Position numbers and translations under genes: made by a program. Below are positions 1 to 6,480 of a DNA stretch of 15,055 nt, in pieces. Source of the stretch: JANPEF01 sp046596055 (lineage in GTDB: Bacteria; Eisenbacteria; RBG-16-71-46; DASYSL01); contig JBKJNH010000229.1 of the NCBI GenBank assembly GCA_046596055.1, forward strand, positions 1 to 15,055, written 5' to 3'. Every line of letters starts with the position of its first letter. Position 1 is the first letter of the stretch. The notes under the pieces are model-generated. The model saw nothing but the letters and a program-made list of their open reading frames with translations. It was not told the DNA's origin and searched no databases.

Positions 1-8
1 CCGCCGCG

Positions 9-1070
9 ATGCCGATCCGGGTCGAGGTCCTGCGCGGCGGCACGCTCGAGTCCGAGCATGCGGTCGACGGCGTCGTCGTCGATGCTGCGGGGCGCGTGCT
101 GGCCGCGACCGAGCGGCCCGATCGGGTCACGTTCTGGCGCTCCTCGGCCAAGCCGTTCCAGGCGCTGCCGTTCGTCGAGCGCGGACACTTCGATGCGCTG
201 GGGCTCGGCGAGCGTCACATGGCCCTGATGTGCGCGAGCCATAACGGAGAGCCCGGGCACGTCGCGGCCGCGCGCGAGATCCTCGACACGGTCGGCGCGA
301 CGCCGGCCGACCTCGAGTGCGGCTTTCAGATGCCGGAACACCCCGACGCGGCCGAGCGCGTGCGCCAGGCCGATCCGGCCGAGCGCACCGGCCTCTACCA
401 CAACTGCTCCGGCAAGCACGCGGCGTTCGTCGCGTTGTGCACCCGCGAGGGCTGGCCGGTCGCCGGCTACACGCACCCCGATCACCCGCTGCAACGGCTC
501 ATGCGCCGGACGATGGCCGAGGCGTGTGGCGTCGACGACGCGATCACGCCCTACGCGGTCGACGGCTGCAGCGCATCGAACCCGGCGCTGCCGCTGCTCG
601 CCATGGCGCGCGCCTACGCGGTGTTCGCCGCCGCACGGCCCGACGGCGCGACGCCGCGCGAGCGGGCGATGGCGCGCATCCGCACCGCGATGGTGAACCA
701 ACCGTTCATGGTCGCCGGCACGCGGCGCTTCTGCACCGACTTCATGCGCGCCACCGACGGTCGCCTCGTCACCAAGACCGGCGCCGAAGGGCTGCAGTGC
801 ATCGGCGTGCCCGCACGCGGCCTCGGCATCGTCCTCAAGGCCGTCGACGGCGCGCGGCGGGCCAGCGGCCCGGCGACCATCGGATGGCTCGCCGCGCTCG
901 ACCTGCTCACGCCTGCCGAAGTCAGCACACTCGCGGAACACGCTTCGCCCCCCGTGCTCAATCACCGAGGTGTCGTCGTGGGCGCACTCGCTGCCCGGTC
1001 TTTCCCGGAGTGGCGGGCCGCGGACCCGGCGGCGGCATCCGCCGTCCTCGAAGGAGCGCCACGCCGATGA
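9..1070 (+). CDS. Asparaginase II-family protein (Rhizobium AnsA-like L-asparaginase)
   Basis: Predicted to hydrolyse L-asparagine to aspartate and ammonia in the cytoplasm; no signal peptide or membrane segment is visible. The 353-residue length and motif order match the Asparaginase_II (PF06089) family, which is unrelated to the E. coli AnsA/AnsB fold. Visible motifs are RSSAKPF at residues 44-50 (candidate catalytic Ser45 and Lys48), CASHNGEPGH at 75-84 (Ser77), HNCSGKHA at 131-138 (Cys133, Lys136) and VDGCSASNPALPL at 184-196 (Cys187). In the Rhizobium etli enzyme the equivalent cysteines and lysine bind zinc. A TKTGAEG segment near residue 257 matches the later conserved lysine motif. 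The start at 9 gives the usual family N-terminus, but only eight bases precede it, so its ribosome site cannot be judged. The stop overlaps the next gene's start (ATGA). Substrate preference is known only from the family. Confidence 0.93.
   Translation: MPIRVEVLRGGTLESEHAVDGVVVDAAGRVLAATERPDRVTFWRSSAKPFQALPFVERGHFDALGLGERHMALMCASHNGEPGHVAAAREILDTVGATPADLECGFQMPEHPDAAERVRQADPAERTGLYHNCSGKHAAFVALCTREGWPVAGYTHPDHPLQRLMRRTMAEACGVDDAITPYAVDGCSASNPALPLLAMARAYAVFAAARPDGATPRERAMARIRTAMVNQPFMVAGTRRFCTDFMRATDGRLVTKTGAEGLQCIGVPARGLGIVLKAVDGARRASGPATIGWLAALDLLTPAEVSTLAEHASPPVLNHRGVVVGALAARSFPEWRAADPAAASAVLEGAPRR
1051..1056 (+). promoter_or_regulatory. Ribosome binding site AAGGAG for the subtilase gene
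   Basis: AAGGAG lies ten bases before the ATG at 1067, inside the 3' end of the asparaginase gene. It supports 1067 as the true start, overlapping the upstream stop in ATGA and suggesting coupled translation. Confidence 0.7.
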
Positions 1071-2875
1071 ATCGCATCCGAGGGATCGCCATCCTGTCCA
1101 CGCTGGCCGCCGCGTTCGTCGTCGGCGCCCCTCCGGGCACTGCCGCCGGTGCCGCCATCGTCGCCGACGAAGTCGCCACGCTCGCCCGCACGCAGCCCGA
1201 GACACACGTCATCGCCTGGATCCGCTTCACCGATCGCGCGGGGGCCGAGCACTCGTCCGAGGCGATCGCCGCTGAGCGCGCCCGTCGTCCCGCGCGCTCA
1301 CTCGAGCGCCGCGCCCTGCGGGGCGCCGACGCCGAGCGCGGAATCACGGCGGACGACCTGCCCGTCCACGCGCCGTACCTCCGCGCGGTCGAGGCGCGCG
1401 GGCTGCGCGTGCGCGGCGCGAGTCGCTGGAGGAACGCGGTCAGCGTCGAGGGCCCGGCGGCGGCCGTGGCCGATCTGGGCCGCCTGCCGTTCGTCGCCGC
1501 GATCGAGCCGGTCGCCCGCGCCCGCGGGATGCGCCCCGTGGAGGGGATCGAGGCGGCGCCGGCGATGAAGGCCGTCGCGCCCGCGACCGTTCTCGCGCCC
1601 GGCGACAGCTCGTTCTACGGCGCCACGTTCAAGCAGTTGTCGATGATGCTGGCGCCGCAGGCGCATGCGGCCGGCTGGAGTGGCAACGGCGTGCTGGTCT
1701 GCGTCCTCGACAGCGGCTTTCGCACCACGCACGCTGCGTTCAGCGGCCTGTCGATCGTCGCCACGCGTGATTTCGTGCACGGCGACGCGAACGTGGACGA
1801 CGAGCCCGGCCAGGACAGCCCCGGCGCCGGCACGCACGGCACGATGACACTGGCCTGCATCGCGGGACTCAAGCCCGGCACGTACGTCGGCGGAGCGTTC
1901 GGCGCGGCGGTCGCGCTCGGCAAGACCGAAGACGTGGCGGACGAGACGCCGGTCGAGATGGATTACTGGCAGTTCGGCGCCGAGTGGGCCGACAGCCTGG
2001 GCGCCGACGTGATCTCCGCGAGTCTCGGCTACTTCGCGTTCGACAGCCCGTTCCCGTCGTACTCCCCTGCCGACATGGACGGAAGGACGACGACCGTCAC
2101 GCGCGCCGCATCGATGGCCATGCGCCGCGGCATCGTGGTGGTCACGGCGATTGGCAACGAGCGCGGCTCGACGTGGAATTACCTCATCGCGCCCGCCGAC
2201 GCCGACACCGTGATCTCGGCGGGAGCGGTGGATTCGTTCAACGTCCTCGCGCCGTTCTCGTCGCCGGGACCGACGGCCGACGGCCGGATCAAGCCCGACG
2301 TCACCGCGATGGGCCGCCGCGTCTACGTGCCCGTGTTCACTGACAACGTGACCTATGCGCGGGTCAGCGGCACCTCGTTCTCGACGCCGCTGACGGCCGC
2401 GATGGCCGCGCTCCTTCTCGAGGCGCACCCGACGTGGGATCCGTTCACCGTGCGCGAGGCGCTGCGCGAGACGGCGCTCGGCGCCGCCACGCCCGACCCG
2501 GACATCGGCTGGGGCCTGATCCAGATGACCGGCGCGCTGGCATGGACGCCGAGCACCACCGACGTCGCGCCGCCGCCGATCGCCGACCGTGATGCGCGCG
2601 GACTCGCACTTTCTGCCGGCCCGAATCCGTTCACGCGCGGCGGGGGCTCCGTCGTTCGTTTCGCCGCGCCGGGGCGCGCCACGCTCGATGCGTTCGATGC
2701 GCGCGGTCGGCACGTCACACGCCTGTTCGAGGGCGACGCCAGCGCCGGCGCAAGCGTCACGTGGCGCGGTGAAGGCGCCACGGCGCCCGTCGCGCCCGGC
2801 GTCTACTGGCTTCGTCTCGGCGCACCCGGGTCCGCCGCCGTCTCGCGCACGCTGCGCGTCGTGGTGACCCGATGA
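1067..2875 (+). CDS. Secreted S8 subtilisin-like serine protease with FlgD-like C-terminal domain
   Basis: A 602-residue exported serine endopeptidase. Residues 1-29 form a signal peptide (basic start, hydrophobic core, small residues before an AGA-type site). Residues about 45-155 look like an inhibitor-I9-type propeptide. The catalytic domain spans about 180-495, with Asp215 (VLDSG), His257 (GTHGT), oxyanion Asn364 (AIGNERG) and Ser437 (SGTSFSTP), so the triad is complete. Residues about 513-600 contain GPNPF, a DARGRHV turn and APGVYWLRL, typical of FlgD-like Ig tails or type-IX-like sorting domains on secreted proteins of FCB-group and related bacteria. The ATG at 1067 is chosen because it has an AAGGAG site and begins the signal peptide; the same frame is open further upstream, but that stretch lies under the asparaginase gene. 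It probably degrades external protein, feeding the M16 peptidases downstream. Substrate unknown. Confidence 0.95.
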   Translation: MNRIRGIAILSTLAAAFVVGAPPGTAAGAAIVADEVATLARTQPETHVIAWIRFTDRAGAEHSSEAIAAERARRPARSLERRALRGADAERGITADDLPVHAPYLRAVEARGLRVRGASRWRNAVSVEGPAAAVADLGRLPFVAAIEPVARARGMRPVEGIEAAPAMKAVAPATVLAPGDSSFYGATFKQLSMMLAPQAHAAGWSGNGVLVCVLDSGFRTTHAAFSGLSIVATRDFVHGDANVDDEPGQDSPGAGTHGTMTLACIAGLKPGTYVGGAFGAAVALGKTEDVADETPVEMDYWQFGAEWADSLGADVISASLGYFAFDSPFPSYSPADMDGRTTTVTRAASMAMRRGIVVVTAIGNERGSTWNYLIAPADADTVISAGAVDSFNVLAPFSSPGPTADGRIKPDVTAMGRRVYVPVFTDNVTYARVSGTSFSTPLTAAMAALLLEAHPTWDPFTVREALRETALGAATPDPDIGWGLIQMTGALAWTPSTTDVAPPPIADRDARGLALSAGPNPFTRGGGSVVRFAAPGRATLDAFDARGRHVTRLFEGDASAGASVTWRGEGATAPVAPGVYWLRLGAPGSAAVSRTLRVVVTR

Positions 2876-2922
2876 TCCGACATCTGCCGCCCCCGTCCGG
2901 GATCCGCCGTTCGTTCGCTCAT

Positions 2923-2927
2923 GGAGG
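2923..2927 (+). promoter_or_regulatory. Ribosome binding site GGAGG deciding the first M16 start
   Basis: GGAGG sits seven bases before the ATG at 2935. This favours 2935 over the in-frame ATG at 2872 (which overlaps the subtilase stop in ATGA) as the main start of the first M16 peptidase. Confidence 0.7.
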
Positions 2928-2934
2928 TTCGAGG

Positions 2935-4320
2935 ATGAGTCATCCAGGTGCGCCCGCCGCGCACGTCGTTTCCGTCGCAGCCCGCATGGTGTTCGTCACG
3001 ATGCTTGCGGGGGGAATCTCCACCCCCGCGGCTTTCGCCGCGGAAGCTGTCGCCGCGCTGGTCACTCCGCAGGAGACGCGCCTGTCCAACGGGTTGCGCA
3101 TCCTCTCGCTCACCGATCCCAAGGCGGCCGTCGCCACCTTCCAGGTCTGGTACGACACCGGCTCGCGCAACGAGCGTCCGGGAATCACGGGAATCTCCCA
3201 CCTGTTCGAGCACCTGATGTTCAAGGGGACCAGGAAGGTGGCCGCCGAGGAGCATGCGCGCATGATCCAGGCCGTCGGCGGCGTGAACAACGCGTTCACC
3301 ACGTGGGACGTGACCGCCTACTGGCAGGCACTCCCGCCGGACCAGCTCGAGCTGGCCGCGCGGCTCGAGGCCGATCGGATGGCGAACCTGAGCCTGACCG
3401 AGGAGCACCTCAAGTCCGAGCGCGAGGTGGTCAAGGAGGAGCGGCGCTTCCGGACCGACAACTCGCCGATCGGAAAGGGCGCCGAGCTCCTGTCGTCGGT
3501 GGCGTACGACAGCCATCCGTACGGCTGGCCGACCGTCGGCTGGATGCGCGACCTCGACGCGATCACGCTCGAGGACTGCAAGGACTATTACGCGATCCAC
3601 TACGCGCCGGACAAGGCGACGGTCGTGATCGCCGGACCGACCAGCCACGAGGCGAACGTCAAGCTGGTGGAGAAGTACTTCAAGGGCCTGAAGCGCGGCG
3701 CACCCGCTCCGCGCGTGCACGTCGGCGAAGTGCCGCAGCGCGGCGAGCGCCGTGCCACGCTCGAGACCGAGGTGCAGGTGCCGTTCCTGCTCGGCGGGTT
3801 CAAGGTGCCGCCGGACTCGAGCGCGGATGCGCCGGTCATCGAGGTGATCACCAACATCCTCTCGAACGGCCAGTCCTCGCGCTTGTATCGCAAGCTCGTG
3901 TACGAGGACCAGTCGGCCCTGTTCGCGGCCGGTCTCGCCTTCCCGCGCAAGGACGTCTCTCTGTGCTATGCCTTCGCTGCCGTGAAGCCCGGTCGCGATC
4001 GCGATTCGCTCGAGACGACGTTTTTCGCCGAGTTCGATCGCATGGCGACCGAGGACGTGAGCGACGAGGAGCTGACCAAGGTGAAGAACCAGCTCGAGGC
4101 GCAGTTCGTCTTCGGGCTCGAGCAGATCCAGGACCGGGCGACCGCGGTGGGCAATGCCGCGCTCGTCACCGGCGACCCGGCCGCCGCGGCCCGGCGCACC
4201 ACGCGCCTGCGCGCGGTGACCAAGGAGGATGTCCGTCGCGTGGCTGCGAAGTACCTCACGAAGGAGAACCGGACGGTCGTGTGGGTCGTGCCGCAGGCGC
4301 CGGCGCGGAGGCCGTCGTGA
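2935..4320 (+). CDS. M16 zinc metallopeptidase, catalytic subunit, exported
   Basis: Predicted zinc-dependent peptidase of the pitrilysin/processing-peptidase family (M16), 461 residues, acting in the periplasm or envelope. Residues about 15-38 form a signal peptide ending in AAFAAEA. The inverted zinc motif is intact: His89-Leu-Phe-Glu92-His93 (HLFEH), with the distal ligand in the EREVVKEERR segment, best placed at Glu169, 76 residues after His93. The C-terminal M16 half contains SNGQSSRLYRKL near residue 311, the usual substrate-side Arg/Tyr region. Start 2935 is preferred because of the GGAGG at 2923-2927; starting at 2872 would add 21 residues before the signal peptide. The stop overlaps the GTG start of the second M16 gene. 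A single-length catalytic protein followed by a zinc-less partner matches the two-subunit M16B arrangement. Substrates are likely peptides or misfolded envelope proteins; this is inference. Confidence 0.95.
   Translation: MSHPGAPAAHVVSVAARMVFVTMLAGGISTPAAFAAEAVAALVTPQETRLSNGLRILSLTDPKAAVATFQVWYDTGSRNERPGITGISHLFEHLMFKGTRKVAAEEHARMIQAVGGVNNAFTTWDVTAYWQALPPDQLELAARLEADRMANLSLTEEHLKSEREVVKEERRFRTDNSPIGKGAELLSSVAYDSHPYGWPTVGWMRDLDAITLEDCKDYYAIHYAPDKATVVIAGPTSHEANVKLVEKYFKGLKRGAPAPRVHVGEVPQRGERRATLETEVQVPFLLGGFKVPPDSSADAPVIEVITNILSNGQSSRLYRKLVYEDQSALFAAGLAFPRKDVSLCYAFAAVKPGRDRDSLETTFFAEFDRMATEDVSDEELTKVKNQLEAQFVFGLEQIQDRATAVGNAALVTGDPAAAARRTTRLRAVTKEDVRRVAAKYLTKENRTVVWVVPQAPARRPS
3007..3043 (+). 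other. Two mutually exclusive GC hairpins in the signal-peptide coding region
   Basis: GCGGGGG (3007-3013) can pair with CCCCCGC (3023-3029), and CCGCGGC (3026-3032) can pair with GCCGCGG (3037-3043) across a TTTC loop. Both are perfect 7-bp stems and share bases 3026-3029, so only one can form fully at a time. They lie 72-108 bases into the first M16 gene. A role is unproven; such pairings arise easily in GC-rich DNA. Confidence 0.35.
4307..4311 (+). promoter_or_regulatory. Ribosome binding site GGAGG for the second M16 gene
   Basis: GGAGG lies five bases before the GTG at 4317, within the end of the first M16 gene. It decides the start, since the reading frame is open far upstream (to 3303) and offers other start codons. 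Confidence 0.7.
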
Positions 4321-6458
4321 ACGCCCGCCGCGCGCTGACCGCGCTCGCGCTCGCCGCGACGGTGCTCGCCGCCCCGCAGGTCGCCCCCGCGGCCCCGGCC
4401 GCAGCACCTGCGTACGTCGTTCCGAAACCGTTGGAGCGGCAGCTCAAGAACCAGCTCAAGGTGTACATCATCGAGGATCATCGCCTGCCGCTCGTCCATT
4501 ACCGCTTCATGGTGCGAGCCGGTTCGGCGAACGAGCCCGCGGAGAAGGCGGGGCTCGCCAACCTCACGATGCAGACGCTGCGTCAGGGCGCGGCCGACAT
4601 GGACGCAAAGGCGGTCTCCGCCGCTCTCGACGGCCTCGGGGCGAACTGGGGCGCGGCGTCGACGCGCGACTACTCGGTGGTCACGGCGCAGTTCCTCGCC
4701 CGTGACTGGCGCACCGGGCTCGATCTGCTGGCGAAGGTCGTGCTCAAGCCGACGTTCCCGGCCGAGGAGGTCGAGCGCCAGCGCGGCCAGATTCTCGGGG
4801 CGATCCAGCAATCGCGCGACCAGAACGCGGCGGTCGCGACCGAGCACGCCGCGGCGCTCGTCTACGGCGAGCATCCGTACGCGCGGCCGACGCTGGGCGA
4901 CGCCGGCTCGGTGCAGGCGATCACGCGCGAGGACATGACCCGCTTCCACGACACGTACTTCCGCTCGAACCTGTGCCTGCTCGTGGTCGTCGGCGACGTC
5001 GATCCGACGCAAGTCATGGCCGACCTCGAAGCCCAGTTCCGCGACATGGACAAGGGCGAGCCGCCGTCGCGGCCCGGCCCGCCTCTGCCGGCGCTCACGG
5101 AGAATCGCATCCGCCTGCTCGACAAGCCCGGCGTCACGCAGGCCGAGTTGCGGGTCGGCTTCGAGGGCACGACCCGGCGCACGCCCGACTTCTACTCGCT
5201 GCAGGTGATGAACTACATCCTCGGCGGGGGCGGGTTCTCGTCGCGGCTGCAGCAGAACGCGCGGTCGAAGGGCGGGCTCACCTACTCGGCGAGCACCAGC
5301 TTCGACTTCGGCATGGACAAGGGCGCGTTCTACACCTCGACCTTCACCAAGAACGCCTCCGTCGGGCCGATGCTCGACGTGATCCAGGGAACGATCCGGG
5401 ACTTCCGGGAGCAGGGCGCGACGGCGAAGGAGGTCGAGGACGCGAAGCGGTTCCTCGTCGATGCGCTGCCGTTCGGCACGCAGACCGCCGAGGGCCTGGC
5501 CGCGCAGTGGTCCGCGATCGACTTCTACGACCTCGGCACCGACTACTTCGACCGCTACGGTGAGCGCGTGGCCACGGTGACGGCGGCCTCGGTGAAGGAC
5601 GTCGCCCAGAAGTACCTGCGCACGGATAACGTGTCGATCGTGGCGGTCAGCACGGCAGACTCCGTGCAGGCGCAACTCGAGCGCTTCGGCAAGGTCGAGG
5701 TCCTGGACTTCCGGTCGCCGACCGGAGCGATCCCGCAGAGCCGCCCGGCCGCGGCGGTCCCCACAGCGACACTGACGCCCGAGGCCGCCGCGCGCGCGAA
5801 GACGATCGTCGATCGCGCGGTCAAGGCCCACGGCGGCGCGGCGAAGCTGCGCGCGGTGAAGGACGTGTCGAGCCGTGCGACCATGACGGTAACGACGCCC
5901 AACGGCGCGGTCGAGGGCCAGATGGCGGTGACGGTGCGCCTGCCGAGCCAGAGTCGCATCGAGATGAACATGCTCGGCCAGAGCGGTGTGCAGGTCCTCA
6001 ACGGCGACAAGGGCTGGGCGTCGAACGGCAACCAGATCCAGGAGCTCGACGCCGAGCAGACGCAGGCCATGCGCAGCGGCATGAAGACGCAGATCGTGCC
6101 GCTGCTGGTGCGGCTCGCCGGCGGCGACGTGCAGGTCGGCTGGGTGGGCGAGGACAAGGTCGGCGCCGAGGCGGTCGACGTCGTGCAGGTGGTCGACGCC
6201 GAGGCGATGGCGAAACTGTCGTTCGCGAAGGGCTCGGGCCTGCTGCTGCGGCTCGAGCAGGAGGAGCCGTCGATGTTCGGCGGGGGCAAGGTGCCGATGG
6301 CCCGCCTCTACTCGGACTTCCGCCCGCTGGACGGACTGACGGTGCCGTATCGCACCGAGCGCCAGGTGCGCGGACAGAAACTGATCGAGGACGCGGTGAC
6401 GTCCATGTCGGTGAACAGGGGTGTCGCCGACTCACAGTTCCAGCGTCCGCCGCGCTGA
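4317..6458 (+). CDS. Inactive M16-family partner fused to a LolA-like C-terminal domain
   Basis: A 713-residue exported protein starting at GTG (GTGA overlap with the upstream stop, GGAGG at 4307-4311). Residues 1-30 are a signal peptide. Residues about 35-460 form the two M16 halves, including GGGGFSSRLQQ at 303-313 and LTYS at 321-324, the conserved substrate-binding Arg/Tyr region. Where the catalytic partner has HxxEH, this protein reads Asn82, Met85 and Gln86, so zinc binding should be lost. This matches non-catalytic M16B partners. After a Pro/Ala linker (about 468-488), residues about 489-705 resemble outer-membrane lipoprotein-sorting (LolA/LppX-like) domains: an AHGGAAKLRAVK opening, then strand-rich segments including LNGDKGWASNG and TVPYRTERQ. 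That domain may bind lipid or hydrophobic peptide and help placement in the envelope. The M16 assignment is firm; the LolA-like assignment rests on sequence resemblance only. Confidence 0.9.
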   Translation: MNARRALTALALAATVLAAPQVAPAAPAAAPAYVVPKPLERQLKNQLKVYIIEDHRLPLVHYRFMVRAGSANEPAEKAGLANLTMQTLRQGAADMDAKAVSAALDGLGANWGAASTRDYSVVTAQFLARDWRTGLDLLAKVVLKPTFPAEEVERQRGQILGAIQQSRDQNAAVATEHAAALVYGEHPYARPTLGDAGSVQAITREDMTRFHDTYFRSNLCLLVVVGDVDPTQVMADLEAQFRDMDKGEPPSRPGPPLPALTENRIRLLDKPGVTQAELRVGFEGTTRRTPDFYSLQVMNYILGGGGFSSRLQQNARSKGGLTYSASTSFDFGMDKGAFYTSTFTKNASVGPMLDVIQGTIRDFREQGATAKEVEDAKRFLVDALPFGTQTAEGLAAQWSAIDFYDLGTDYFDRYGERVATVTAASVKDVAQKYLRTDNVSIVAVSTADSVQAQLERFGKVEVLDFRSPTGAIPQSRPAAAVPTATLTPEAAARAKTIVDRAVKAHGGAAKLRAVKDVSSRATMTVTTPNGAVEGQMAVTVRLPSQSRIEMNMLGQSGVQVLNGDKGWASNGNQIQELDAEQTQAMRSGMKTQIVPLLVRLAGGDVQVGWVGEDKVGAEAVDVVQVVDAEAMAKLSFAKGSGLLLRLEQEEPSMFGGGKVPMARLYSDFRPLDGLTVPYRTERQVRGQKLIEDAVTSMSVNRGVADSQFQRPPR

Positions 6459-6468
6459 GCGGAGGACC

Positions 6469-6476
6469 GGGGGAGG
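6469..6476 (+). promoter_or_regulatory. Strong ribosome binding site GGGGGAGG for ppdK
   Basis: A purine-rich GGGGGAGG ends four bases before the ATG at 6481, with a second GGAGG at 6461-6465. It fixes 6481 as the ppdK start although the frame is open back to 6421. The 22-base gap after the M16 gene suggests shared transcription. Confidence 0.7.
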
Positions 6477-6480
6477 ATCG

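Noticed and set aside
317..1066. In-frame upstream extension of the subtilase
   Set aside because: It overlaps the well-conserved asparaginase and encodes an Arg-rich non-domain sequence. The AAGGAG and signal peptide at 1067 mark the real start.
3303..4316. In-frame upstream extension of the second M16 gene
   Set aside because: It lies under the conserved first M16 gene in another frame; GGAGG plus the signal peptide at GTG 4317 mark the start.
3966..5831. Antisense open frame of 621 codons opposite the M16 genes
   Set aside because: No domain is recognisable and its composition is typical of a GC-rich shadow; both M16 genes on the + strand are well supported.
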